From Oxyruncus cristatus (Eukaryota > Chordata > Aves > Passeriformes > Cotingidae): DNA of 64,000 bases. The translations under genes and the position numbers were made by a program. The notes under the pieces were generated by a model. It was not told the origin of the DNA. It saw only the letters and a list, made by a program, of their open reading frames with translations, and made no database searches. Location: positions 992,304 to 1,056,303 of the forward strand of contig VXAY01004719.1 of the NCBI GenBank assembly GCA_013399855.1. Direction: 5' to 3'. Of the stretch, positions 30,762 to 40,906 are shown one piece after another. Position 1 is the stretch's first letter. Each line of letters opens with the position of its first letter.

Positions 30762-31522
30762 CAGAATCATAGAACAGTTTGGGTTGGAGGGGGCCTTAAT
30801 AGTCATCTAAATCCCATCTTCCTGCAATGAGCAGGGATGTCTGCAACCAGATCAGGTTGCTCAAAGCCTTGTCCAACCTGACCTTGAATGTTTCCACAAC
30901 TTCTCTGGGCAACCTGTGCCAGTGTTTCACTAGCGTCATCATAAAACATTTCTTCCTTACATCTAGTATAAATCTACCCTCCTTTCACTTTAAATGAGTA
31001 CTCCTTGTCCAATTGCCACAGGCACTACTAAAAAGTCTGTCCACATTTCTCTTACCAGCTCCCTTTAGGTACCGGAAGGCTGCTATAAGGTCTCCCTGAA
31101 GCCTTCCCTTCTCCAGGGTGAACAAACCCAGCTCCCCCACCCCTTCTTCACAGAAGAGGTGCTCCAGTCCTCTAATCATTCTAGCGGTCCTTCTCTGTAC
31201 TTGATCCAACAGGTCCATATCCTTCTTATGATGGGGGACACAGAGCTCCAGGTGGGATTTCATCAGAGTACAAGGGCACAATCACCTCCCTTGCCCTGCT
31301 GGCCATGCTGCTTTTGATGCAGCCCAGGATACAGTTGGCTTCGTGCACTGCAAGTGCACATTGCTGGGTCATGTCCAGCCCCTCATTCACCAACATCCCA
31401 AAGTTCTTCTCCGTACGGCTGCTCTCAATCCCTTCATCCCTCAGCCTGTATTGATCCTGGGGATTCACCTGACCCAGGTGCAAGGTCTTGCACTTGGCCT
31501 TATTGAACTTCATGAGGTTCTA
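30762..31522 (-). mobile_element. CR1 LINE 3' part with decayed ORF2 end
   Basis: The plus strand starts with AGAATCATAGAACAG, the reverse of the CR1 tail, and extends about 760 bp into ORF2. On the minus strand, two overlapping frames code typical CR1 reverse-transcriptase C-terminal segments, including KCKTLHLGQVNP, then ASRAREVIVPLY, then DLLDQVQRRTARMIRGLEHL. A frame change between them shows the copy is broken. Confidence 0.95.
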
Positions 31523-31761
31523 AGAGCCCACTTCCCAAGCAGTTATATATACATATGTTCTGCTAGGGAGACCAAAGGGCATAATGTAGCACAAAAATAA
31601 GACTGGCATAGAGTCCCAAATGAGGGAAAAATCTTACAGTAACTTGAATCTCAAATACTATTATTCAATCATGAAAGGCAGAAAAAGATCAGTATCATAT
31701 TCTTAAACTAAGTAGTCTCAATATTGTACCAGGTAAAACTATACTGTAAAATATTTATAAG

Positions 31762-31784
31762 NNNNNNNNNNNNNNNNNNNNNNN
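31762..31784. other. Assembly gap (23 N)
   Basis: These 23 ambiguous bases are followed eight bases later by a run of 17 G (31793-31809). The true sequence length here is unknown. Confidence 0.98.
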
Positions 31785-34700
31785 CAAACCCCGGGGGGGG
31801 GGGGGGGGGAAGAAAAAAACCACGAACCAAACAATCACAGTGATAAGAATTTAGAGAATTACAAATCAAAGACCAAAAGGTGCCTCTGAAGTGAAGGCTT
31901 AAGAGTTTGGAAACCTCAGAAATGCTGAGCCGCAGATCACAGCCCTACTCTACCAGATGTCCACTTCTCCAACAGCAGAACTACCTGAGGCAAATCTGCT
32001 TCCCATCACTCATTCCCACACCTCCATTGTGTGGGGAAAAGTCTTTGTGCAGTTGGTCATTATACAGAAAACAGACTGATCTGGCTGGGAGGTGTGGGGG
32101 ACTTCTATGTTTTAGCTGTGCTGTTTTTGTATTTAGTGGGTGGAACAATCAAATGAGCTCCCCAACCCATTTTCCCAAACAGCTGCACAAATTAGAGATC
32201 AGGAACAAGGCAGCCTGCTTAATGTGATACATCCAAGGCTTAAAAGCTGTTCCAGTGATGTTAACTCACCTACACACAAATTCCTTCAGTTACAAAGATT
32301 TTGGTATCTGCAGCATCGGGTGACCTGGGCTCATAATGGACAATAAAGGCCTCTGGGAAGCAGCATGTTCTTCAGAACTTTGCAGCAATGTTCTTTACGG
32401 GTACAGCAAAGCTTATTGTGGCTCACATAGTCCACAGCTACTGAAAACATCTGTGCCTATGCAGAAAAATGGTATGAGGCACAGCCAATGAGAAACATAC
32501 TAAGCTATGCCTGTGGCATTTTCTGTTTCAAGCAGCAAAGAAGCACTTTGAAGTCTGACTTTGGTCTTGCACAGAATAAAACTAAGCCAAGTTTCACTAC
32601 AGAGCTGAGGAGGCAAAGACGACGTTCCAAGAACTTGTTGACAAAAAGAAACCTGCTAACATCCTAAAGCTCAAATTAATTTAACACTAACTTTGCATTT
32701 ACCTGTTCTTCAAAAACTCAAGGAGATATCCTGGAACTGGTGTTTAGCCCTTCCTTTAGACTCGCAGCTCTCCATGAAGTACTGTGGAATACCTAGAAAA
32801 TCCAGATGTCCTCCAGCTGTTCAGACTAACTAAATGTCAGTCCAGGTTCCCATGAAGTTCAAACACTGGGTCAGAAATACCACAAAAGCACAATAGAGAG
32901 CCATGAACTGGCACCGTCTATTAATATATATTTTTCCACAGTTTTCAAAGTGATAATTTCCTACAGCATATTCCATGCCAGATCAGATATAATTCTTTTT
33001 CTAAGGTCAAGATGAATGCTATGATGTGTGCTCCAGCTGACTCAATAGAAATATTATTATGTACCTGCACCTAACCTGTATTTAAGTTTACTGCCAGGTA
33101 ATAAGGTAGATGCACATTCAGTGTGAGTGGACAAGGAGTGAAGGACACTCATGCTGTTAAAATCACTGACTTGCTATGTAATATATTCAGACAGGAAATT
33201 CATTCAGATTAAAAGGTGGCAGATCAATCATGCTTCTTTCAGCTGCATGGGAAACAACCTCAAAGAGTGCATTTAATCATCTTTCTGCTGGCCTACCTGC
33301 AATCAAGGGCTATGCAGAGAAAGACAAAGGGTTATGAAGGACTGTGATCAAAGGATTACTTCTAGCTATCCATAGATACTTCAGGTAAAACCAGACGGTA
33401 CTCAGAAAACCACACACTAAACTCTGGAGTACCAAGCTAATGACCTAAACAATCACAGGAAATACTAAATAAAGTCTTACATGCTGTAGACATCTTATTT
33501 TGCCCCTTTTTATTAACTTCAGCATAATAAAAGTTTAATTTATGGAGAAGAGTCAGTTTTCAAACTCTCAGCACTACCTGAAAGAGCATATGGAAAACAA
33601 GAGCAACCTGCTCTTACAGAGCAGAATTTTCAAAGATCCCATAACAGGATTAAGGCTACTGAACTGTTTTCAAGACAAGAGCCCTTTATTCTGGGATTTG
33701 TCGGTAAGAATACTCTTCTCTCAAAAAAAAAATACAATTTAATCACTAGAACAAATCTGACGTACTAAGGAGCATCATTTCAAGACCTCTTCACACTGCT
33801 GCTTTCCTCTTGCTACTCATATTGCACAAACACACCCAGGCTCCAGTACACAATGCACCCTGCAGGTAGTGTATGACATCAGGGCTCCAGCTTCACACAT
33901 CTTTCAGCTTATTCACAGCTTCCTATCCACCTTCAAGGGAAAACCCAAAAGTAGCCCCTGTCTGTAACAAACTACTTCCTCTTTTCTGTAAGAAACTAAA
34001 TTAGCTCTTTCTCTATACAGCAATCCATATGCACTGTGTACATCAGAAACTGAGTAAGGCTGTTGTCAGGTTCTATGTTTTAACTTTCCTTTGAACATAT
34101 GAAAATAATTACATAAAGATATCACCTTTCTAACTATAGATAAGTGCAGCATATTGAATAAAAAAACGTGACCAACACATAGGGAATAAAAAATTAACAA
34201 TTCTACCAGCTAACACTAAATGGACTTCGCTTTACCACAAGTACATATCCAAAAGTTCGTACCGTATTTCTCTATATTAGCTTTCACTGAAAACACAGAA
34301 AAAAATCCAGTTGCTTTCTGGATTTGTACTAAAGCAACTCATTCTCTTTATGATACCTCCTTTTACTGCTCATGTTTCTAAAACACTCATCAATACATTT
34401 TTATTGCCTGTTGTCTCCCTTAAATAATTCCCATGCTAGCACAATGCATGCTAAAAGGAAATCAAATAAGCCAGGTTTTTTATTCCATTAGAACTGATTG
34501 TTCCCTCCCTCAAAGGAAGGATAAATTCAGCCTCATTACCCCAACTAGTGAAGACAAAAGGTACAGGTACTGTGCCTCTGAGTGTTTTAGAAGTCCTACT
34601 AACAAGGATGATTGTTTCCAAGTTCAAATACAAAGGAAATCAAAGGATAAAATCCTGCATGTCCCTTGGTATGGTCCATCAGTGTTAGCAACTTTTAAAT

Positions 34701-35244
34701 ATTTTTTAAAATATTTTTTTATTATCACTATTATACAAGAAAACAGACAAATTATAAGCTCCCTCCATTGCCATCATTCCTTGTTCCTGAGTCCATCCCT
34801 GGTGCTCCCTTCTGTACTGTTTCTAGGTCGCTGTACACTTTCCACAGCAGGGAGGGCAAGACCACAACTACAGAGTATTCTGAATAGAGGCAACATGATG
34901 GTGCAGTAATATTTTCTCTTTTGTTTTCTGTATCCTTTGTAATCACATCCAATGTTGACTCTGCTCTCTGACATTCTTATGGAGTCACCCACATATATTG
35001 AAACCCTAAATCTCTTCTTGAATGACAACAAGCAGCAGAGACCAAACTGCCGCATACGTGTAACTAGGATAATGTTTCTCCATGCACGTCAGATTAGATT
35101 TTTCAACTCTATCTGCCATTTTATCATCCTGTCACTCGGTGTATCATGATATACTTCTGCAGCTTTCTGCTGTCAGCTTTCCTTGATACTGCCTTGGATA
35201 AGCTATTACAATTATAGCACTATGCAGCATCCATTGTGGTTTCA

Positions 35245-35291
35245 TGACACTCAGGTGTCAGTACAAGACACACCAGACACTCAGGTGTCAT
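35245..35291. repeat. Two-copy 30-bp repeat with palindromic core
   Basis: GACACTCAGGTGTCA occurs at 35246-35260 and 35276-35290, each followed by a TACAA-like word. Each copy is an inverted repeat (GACAC, loop TCAG, GTGTC; the first copy extends to TGACAC/GTGTCA). The AGGTGTCA half resembles a T-box half-site. Confidence 0.85.
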
Positions 35292-35799
35292 TACAAAAGA
35301 GGGAGACAGAGGCAGCGATCTGCCCACCAAAATTTCTGCACAGCAAATCAAGACTGAAATTCCCCATCATTTTTAAGGGCCATAATATGTTTTGGTAGCT
35401 GAAGTATGACGATGTCATGCCCCCCCACCACCAGACCAGTATTTGGGTACCACCCTGTTGCCACAGGTTCTTTGAAGTGGATGGTCTGAGCCTGTTCCTA
35501 AAGGAGGAAGGAGAGGAACCACCAGATGTAAGTGTGACCCTGCATCAGACAGGTTTGATTTGATGATCTCAGTATCTTTTCATAGCCCTACCGCTACAGC
35601 TGTACTTCTCTAGCACCAAAGTGAGCTATACTGACAAGATACTGGCATTCACTTTCCTTATTGCTTTTTTTTTTTTTTTTTTAAATGAGGATGTGAATCT
35701 GGGTGCACTCAAACTCTCCTCAAGCCTCAGAGTTTTGGGGAAATAAAGTTACACTGCCATGTTTGTTACTTGTAACAAAGCACCAGCCAAGGACAAGGA

Positions 35800-35999
35800 C
35801 GAGATTTTTTACTGTGAGGATGGTGACACACTGGCACAGGTTGCCCAGGAAGGTTGTGGCTGTCCCATCCCTGGAGGTGTTCAAGGCCAGGCTCGACGTG
35901 GCCCTCAGCAACCCGGTCTAGAAACAGATTTTCCTGCCCATGGCGGGGGGATATTTGGGCCAGACGATCGTTAAGGCGCATTCCAACCCCTTCACATTC
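35800..35999 (+). repeat. CR1 LINE 3' fragment inside GTF2F2 intron 1
   Basis: The sense CR1 3' sequence includes 'TTTTTTACTGTGAGGATGG', 'CACTGGCACAGGTTGCCCAG', 'CATCCCTGGAGGTGTTCAAG' and 'GCATTCCAACCCCTTC'. The usual ATTCTATG tail is missing. A single N at 36005 follows directly, so the end may have been lost in a gap. Confidence 0.9.
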
Positions 36000-36004
36000 C
36001 ACGA

Positions 36005-36445
36005 NGGCTGCCCTGGAGAACAGGGCAAGCCTGACGCGGGCAGGCCCGGCCTCAGGCCGAGGGACCCGCCGGCAACCACCCCCGGCACGGCGAGGCAACC
36101 ACGAGCGGAGGGGCCCGGCCGCCACAGGCCGCGCTGGGCCGGGCCGCGGGCGCGCCGGGGGCTCCTCACCTTCACCAGCCACATGCCCGTGTTCTGCTTG
36201 GCGCCGGTGAGGTCCAGCTCGGCCCGGTCGCTCATGGCGAGGCCGGGCGGGCGCAGCGCGAGCCGATCGGGCGGCGAGAGCGGCGGCAGCAAAGCACACC
36301 CGGCACACGGCGGCCCGCGGCGGACAAACCTCCTCCGCTCTCAGTGCGCGGAGGGGCGGACCCTCGCTGCTTCCGGACCGCGGGTTCGAGACCCCGCCCT
36401 GGCGGGGCCGCGGGGAGGGGCGGGGCCCGGTGGCTGCTGAAAGTT
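36005..36445 (-). promoter_or_regulatory. GTF2F2: CpG island promoter of GTF2F2
   Basis: This is a strongly GC- and CpG-rich block that contrasts with the AT-rich flanks and spans the first coding exon. Upstream of the ATG are several GC boxes (GGGGCGG-type at about 36352-36358 and 36418-36424, and CCCCGCCC near 36392-36399). There is also a consensus ETS site (CCGGAAG on the minus strand, plus 36370-36376) about 135 bp before the start codon. No TATA box is seen. This fits a housekeeping promoter. The transcription start is not defined. Confidence 0.85.
36170..36235 (-). CDS. GTF2F2: GTF2F2 coding exon 1 with start codon
   Basis: GTF2F2 encodes RAP30, which with RAP74 forms TFIIF. TFIIF binds RNA polymerase II, recruits it to promoters and supports initiation and early elongation. 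The exon codes 22 residues, MSDRAELDLTGAKQNTGMWL then VK, against MAERGELDLTGAKQNTGVWL in human. The start sits in a good context (TCGCCATGA), and the donor is AAG|GTGAGG in phase 0. The coding segments in this window give about 114 residues including the 39-nt exon, out of about 249 in human. The C-terminal winged-helix half is outside the window or unseen. Confidence 0.97.
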
Positions 36446-36446
36446 G

Positions 36447-36980
36447 CGGAATCACGCAACCGCAGAATATTCTGAATTGGGAGGGACCCAGAGGGATCAT
36501 CGAGTCCAACTCCTGGCATTGCACAGGACATCCCGAAGAATCCCACCATGTGCCTGAGAGTGTTGTCCAAATGCTTCTTGAGGCTTGGTGCTGTGACCAG
36601 TGCCCTGGGGAGCCTGTTCCAGTACCCAGCCACATTCTGGCTGAAAACCCTTGTCCCAGTATCCAACTCAAACCTGCGCTTACTCAGGTTCAGGCCATTC
36701 CCTCCGGTGTTGTTAGAGCTCACCACTTAGAAGAGATCAGTGCCTGCTCCTCCACTACCTCTCACGAGAAAGTTGTAGACTGCAATGATGTCTCCCCTCA
36801 GTCTCCTCCAGGCTGAACAGACCAAGTGCCCTCAGCCACTCCTCATATGGCTTCCCCTCTAGGCCCTCCACCACCTTGGTAGCCCTCCTTTGGACACTCT
36901 ACTAGCTTTATACCTTTCTTATCTTGTGGCACCCAAAACTGCACCTAGGTTAAAGGTGAGGCTGCACCAGTGCACGGTGG
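36447..36980 (-). mobile_element. CR1 LINE 3' part abutting the GTF2F2 promoter
   Basis: This is a reverse-orientation CR1. It starts with the tail end (GAATCACGCAACCGCAGAAT), then 'GGGAGGGACCCAGAGGGATCA', 'GGGGAGCCTGTTCCAGTACC' and 'CCTCAGTCTCCTCCAGGCTG'. It extends to 'GCACCCAAAACTGCACC'. It is the same subfamily as the copy at 40390. It begins only about 210 bp upstream of the GTF2F2 start codon. Confidence 0.92.
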
Positions 36981-37536
36981 AGTGGGAAGCTATTGTTCCC
37001 TGTATGGGATAAGTTATCCCAGCACACTAAAGAATGACAGCAGCATGCAAAATGATCTAGGGGAACTGGAGGAGCAGCCTGGAGAGAGGAGGCGTTGCCA
37101 TGACAGTACTCTTCCGTATGGAAGGGAAATGGCTGGTAGAAGGGCAGCTGCCGGGAAAGGGGTCAGAGCATCATGTTGTGCCAAAAGGTCACAGAAGTGA
37201 GGAAAACAGTTGGTGAATTGCTTTCCAAGGATAAGAAGTAAAGAATTAAGCTTAGCTTTCTATAAAGGGAACTCATGGGGAAGTGTTGGAACAGGCTGTT
37301 TGAAGGTGGGATGGTATTCGGACACTGAAAATGTTCTATGTGAGGAGAGAGCAAGTGCCTGCCCATCCTGCTTTGCGGTGGGGCATATTTGGCTTAGAAA
37401 AACCTCTCTAAGTCCTTATTTTAGGACTCTGTCCCTATGCCTGGGGAAGTTTTCCCTCTTTGCAATTTAAACTTGTTATTTTCTTCTATCCATTGCGGAC
37501 ACAAGAAAGGTATGGACCTGTTGTTCTCAGGTGTAG
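36981..37536. other. Intergenic sequence, nothing recognised
   Basis: This is unique sequence between CR1 copies. Parts resemble very old CR1 text (for example around 37290-37330), but not clearly. Confidence 0.4.
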
Positions 37537-37694
37537 GTGCCCCATCCCTGGCAGTGTTCAAGGCCAGGTTGGACAGGCCCCTGAGCAACTTGGTCTAGTG
37601 GGTGGCATCCTTTCCCATGTCAGAGAGGTTGGAACTAGATGATCTTTAAGCTTCCTGCCAACCTAAACCTTTCTATGATCCTGTGATTCTGTGG
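37537..37694 (+). repeat. CR1 LINE 3' fragment
   Basis: The sense CR1 end includes 'GCCCCATCCCTGGCAGTG', 'TCAAGGCCAGGTTGGACAGG', 'GGTTGGAACTAGATGATC' and a degenerate tail with 'CTATGATCCTGTGATTCTGTG'. Confidence 0.92.
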
Positions 37695-37784
37695 CATAGA
37701 AAGCATTTTATTGCCTTCCTCTCTGCAGTTTTACTTTATCCCTTCACTGAGATGTTTCCCTTTGGTTTCTCTCCACTTACAGTA

Positions 37785-37960
37785 AACAACCCCAGTTCAT
37801 TCAGCTCTGCCTCATACGTCATGTTTTCTAGACCTCTGGTCATGCCCATTGCTCTCTGAAATCCCCCCAGTACAGGTTTACATCCTCCTTGAAGTCTGGT
37901 TGCTCAATATGAAGACTGTACTCCATCTGAGGCTGTACCAGCAGCAAGCAGAGAGTTTTT
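37785..37960 (-). repeat. Older CR1-like fragment
   Basis: Reverse-orientation blocks such as 'CAGTTCATTCAGCTCTGCCTC' (with changes), then 'GAAGACTGTACTCCATCTGAGG' and 'GCTGTACCAGCAG', correspond to the ORF2 3' area of CR1. They are more diverged than in the neighbouring copies. Confidence 0.6.
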
Positions 37961-38481
37961 CTGGCACAACATGCAAGAAATTGCTCATCTAGCTTGCAGA
38001 AAACGATCTCAGTATTACATCTCAGATATGATAGTCTGCCTTTCTAATTATAGGCAATCATCTAGGTAACCAAGGAGGGCAATGCTTTTATGTATATCTG
38101 AAGCAATGACAGCTAACATTTAACTATTCTGATTAGGATTAATTACAATTAAAAATTACTTTTGTTTTTACACTGGAACTGTATTTGTCTGCAGAACTCA
38201 CCTGGGTGGGTGGGTAGAGCTTATATAGTTAATCAGCTTTCACTAGAAATTCAGATTTCATTAAGACAACCTTTCACAGACACACCAATTGCACCTCCTC
38301 AAACACTAACAAAAATGGAAGCAGATGCATCTCAACAGTTGTAAAACCAGCCGCAATTCCTAGGACTGTGCCACTTCCAAATTTTGTAGGTCTAAGCCCC
38401 TTAGGTTTTGTTCACTTAGAAAAAGGATGGATCTACACAGACAAACACCATCATTTTGCAGTCTGCTTTGGGTCCTACTCA
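37961..38481. other. Intergenic sequence, nothing recognised
   Basis: This is unique AT-rich DNA. No exon or repeat family is recognised. Confidence 0.4.
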
Positions 38482-38996
38482 GAGAATCATAGAATACTTC
38501 GAGTCAGAAGGGACCTTAAAGATCATCTAGTCAAAAACCCCCTGCCCTGTGCAGGGAAACCTTCCGCTAGACCCCATTGCTCAGGGCTCCATCCAACCTG
38601 GCCTTGAACACATATAGGGATGGGGCATCCACAGCTTCTCTGGACAACTTGTTCCAAAGTCTGACTACCCTCATTTAAAAACATTTCTTTCTTATCTCCA
38701 GTCTAAACCTACTCTCTTTGCACCTTGTCCTTTCACTACAGGCCCTGGGTAAAAAGTCTCTCCGTTTTTCTTGTAGACCCCTTTTATGTACTGAAAGGTC
38801 ACGATAAGATCTCCCTAAAGCTTCTCCAGGCCCCCAGCTCTCTCAGCCTGTCTTCATAGGGGAAATGCTCCATCCCTCGAACCATTTTATTATCCTTCTT
38901 CTGGACCACCTCCAACAGGTCTGTATCTGCCTTGTGCTGGGAACCCCAGAGCTGGATGTGGTAACCCAGATGGGATCTCAAATATACCCCCAGGAA
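38482..38996 (-). mobile_element. CR1 LINE 3' part
   Basis: The reverse-orientation copy opens with AGAATCATAGAATACTTCG and continues through 'AGAAGGGACCTTAAAGATCA'. It then has 'CATCCAACCTGGCCTTGAAC' and the ORF2-derived segment that codes, on the minus strand, LLEVVQKKDNKMVRGMEHFP. It is broken and 5'-truncated. Confidence 0.94.
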
Positions 38997-40389
38997 AAAC
39001 ACTGAATTAACAACAAAGTTGTCGCTCTGCCACCACTCCCAGTTCAGTCTGAGTGCTCAGATCACACCCGCCACCACTTTTCAAAAAGAAAAAACAGTGA
39101 AGTGGATGTTTCTAACAGGAGTGACGTGTACAGCAAAGCGGAGTCATGGGGGTATAGATGAGCCTGTGCTCCACCAGATGGGCCTTGGAGGACGAGAAGC
39201 TCCACTTGCAAGCAGCCCAGTAGCAGGCAACAGGAGCATGGCTGACCACCTTGGGACCCCTTGGAGAAGGAATTTGTGAGGAGTCATCATTCATATTCCA
39301 GGCAGAAAAGACAGTAGTAAAAACCTCTGTAAAAGCCTGGCAATTGGGATGGCTCAGCTGGCAATCCAGAGGGGAAGGCAGCCAGGCAGAGATCTCTCCT
39401 GGCTCTCTCCAGGCAGCCTTTCTGTACCTGTTTCCATGGAAACTGAATTTAAAGGGACAACAAGCAGGAAAAGAGTGCATTTTCATTAATTCCTCATTTA
39501 AAATCTCAGCCTTCTGTTTGCCAGGGACACATTCAGTGCCATGGAGGAGGATCCAGGGGCCAGCTGCTGAGCAGCAGAGCTGTGTGTTAATCAACCATTT
39601 TCTTCTTGCATGCACTGAAACAGATGTTGTGCCTGAGGAGAGAGGTGGCCAAATTCAGACTTGCACAACCTTTCTTTTTTCCCCTTGTCCAGTGAAGTGA
39701 GATAAAGAGTCTGCAGCACTGTCTGCATCACACAAAGTTTCTCTTCATCAGTTTTAGGACTGGGCTAATTACTGCAGTCTGATGGTGCTGGGTGAAAACC
39801 AGCACAGCAGAAGAGGTGAAAGGTCTGATGCTGTCCCGCTGAAGCTGACAGGAGTTTTGCCAAGGGGAATTCATGCTTTCCTCAAAGGCTGGCAAGAATG
39901 AGGGGAGATGTGCTTCTGGAAGCTGGTTGTCCCATCTAAGATGTCAGTGATGAACACCATCAAAAAAGATTCACTGAAAACACTTCTTAGCAATAAAATG
40001 AAGCTTTTAGTGGGGAAAAAACCTGATGGGTTTTTTCATGAGAGAGTGTTCAAACCATTCAGCTGTATCCTCTGTGAAGAAAGCCTACTTTATTGCTAGG
40101 TAGCACGAAAGCAGTACACCTGGGAAGTCTCTTCAGCTCATCTTCCCAAGAGCGTCATCAGGGACAACACTTATGCACATGCTGGTCACTTCTTTGTGAC
40201 TCACTGGTTCCCACTGGAGGAAAGGAGACCTGGGTATACAGGTAGAGATCTGGCCAGCAACTCCTGGAGGCTTTCTTTTCCTGAACCCCACTAAGAGCAC
40301 AAAACAGAGGAACCTCCGCAAAGACAGCTCTTGAAGATGTCAGGATTCTTTTGCTGCAGCTTCACTGGTTTTAGTTGCAAGATGATTCA
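38997..40389. other. Intergenic sequence with unrecognised open frames
   Basis: The interval contains overlapping frames of 149 codons (plus, 39251-39700) and 167 codons (minus, 39112-39615). Neither has a recognisable domain or plausible codon pattern, and they overlap each other. I treat the stretch as non-coding. Confidence 0.45.
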
Positions 40390-40906
40390 TAGACTCATAA
40401 AATCATAGAATGTGCTGAGTTGGAAGGGACCCATCAGGATCATAAAGCCCAACTCCTGGCCCAGATTGGGACACCCCAGGAGTCACATCATGTGCCTGAG
40501 AGTATTGTCCAAACACTTCTTGAACTCAGACGAGCTTGGTGCTGTGACCACTTCCCTGGGGAGCTTGTTGCAGTGCCCAACCACCCTCTGGGTGAAAAAC
40601 TTTTTCCTGATATCCAACCTAAACCTCCCCCAACTCAGCTTCATGCTGTTTCCTCGAGTCCTGTCACTGGTCACCAGACGGAAGAGATTGTTACTTACCC
40701 CTCTGTTTTCCCTTGTGAGGATGTTGAAGATGCAATGAGGTCTCCCCTCAGTCTCCTCCAGTCTGAACAGACCAAGTGACCTCAGCTGCTACTCATATGG
40801 CTTCCCCTCCAGGCCTCTTCACCATCCTCATGACCCTCCTTTGCATGCGCTCTAATAGCTTAATGTCTTTTTTATCTTGTGGTGCCCAGAACTGCACACA
40901 GTACTT
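40390..40906 (-). mobile_element. CR1 LINE 3' part
   Basis: This is a reverse-orientation CR1 from its tail (AGACTCATAAAATCATAGAATG) through 'GAGTTGGAAGGGACCCATCAGG' (interrupted), 'GTGACCACTTCCCTGGGGAG' and 'GTCTCCTCCAGTCTGAACAG'. It ends at 'GCCCAGAACTGCACACAGTA'. It is closely related in layout to the copy at 36447-36980. Confidence 0.94.

Larger units (their letters stand above)
30631..36169 (-). other. GTF2F2: GTF2F2 intron 1
   Basis: This is a 5.5-kb first intron. It holds a CR1 copy near its 3' end (30762-31522), an assembly gap (31762-31784) with a G17 run, a palindromic 30-bp repeat (35245-35291), a T18 run (35665-35682) and a second CR1 fragment beside the promoter. No other gene is recognised. 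The plus-strand frames of 106 and 158 codons at 31907 and 34433 have no recognisable domain. Confidence 0.85.

Noticed and set aside
36383..36393. Exact tRNA B-box match (GGTTCGAGACC) in the GTF2F2 promoter
   Set aside because: The flanking bases do not form a T-arm stem beyond three pairs, and there is no A box or acceptor stem. It is a chance match in GC-rich DNA.
35766..36671. 301-codon minus-strand open frame, the longest in the window
   Set aside because: It fuses two CR1 fragments with the CpG island and crosses GTF2F2 exon 1 in a different frame. It also contains the N at 36005. It is open because the island is GC-rich, not because it is a gene.
39112..39700. Overlapping 167- and 149-codon frames on opposite strands
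   Set aside because: Neither resembles a known family, and no splice or promoter context supports them.
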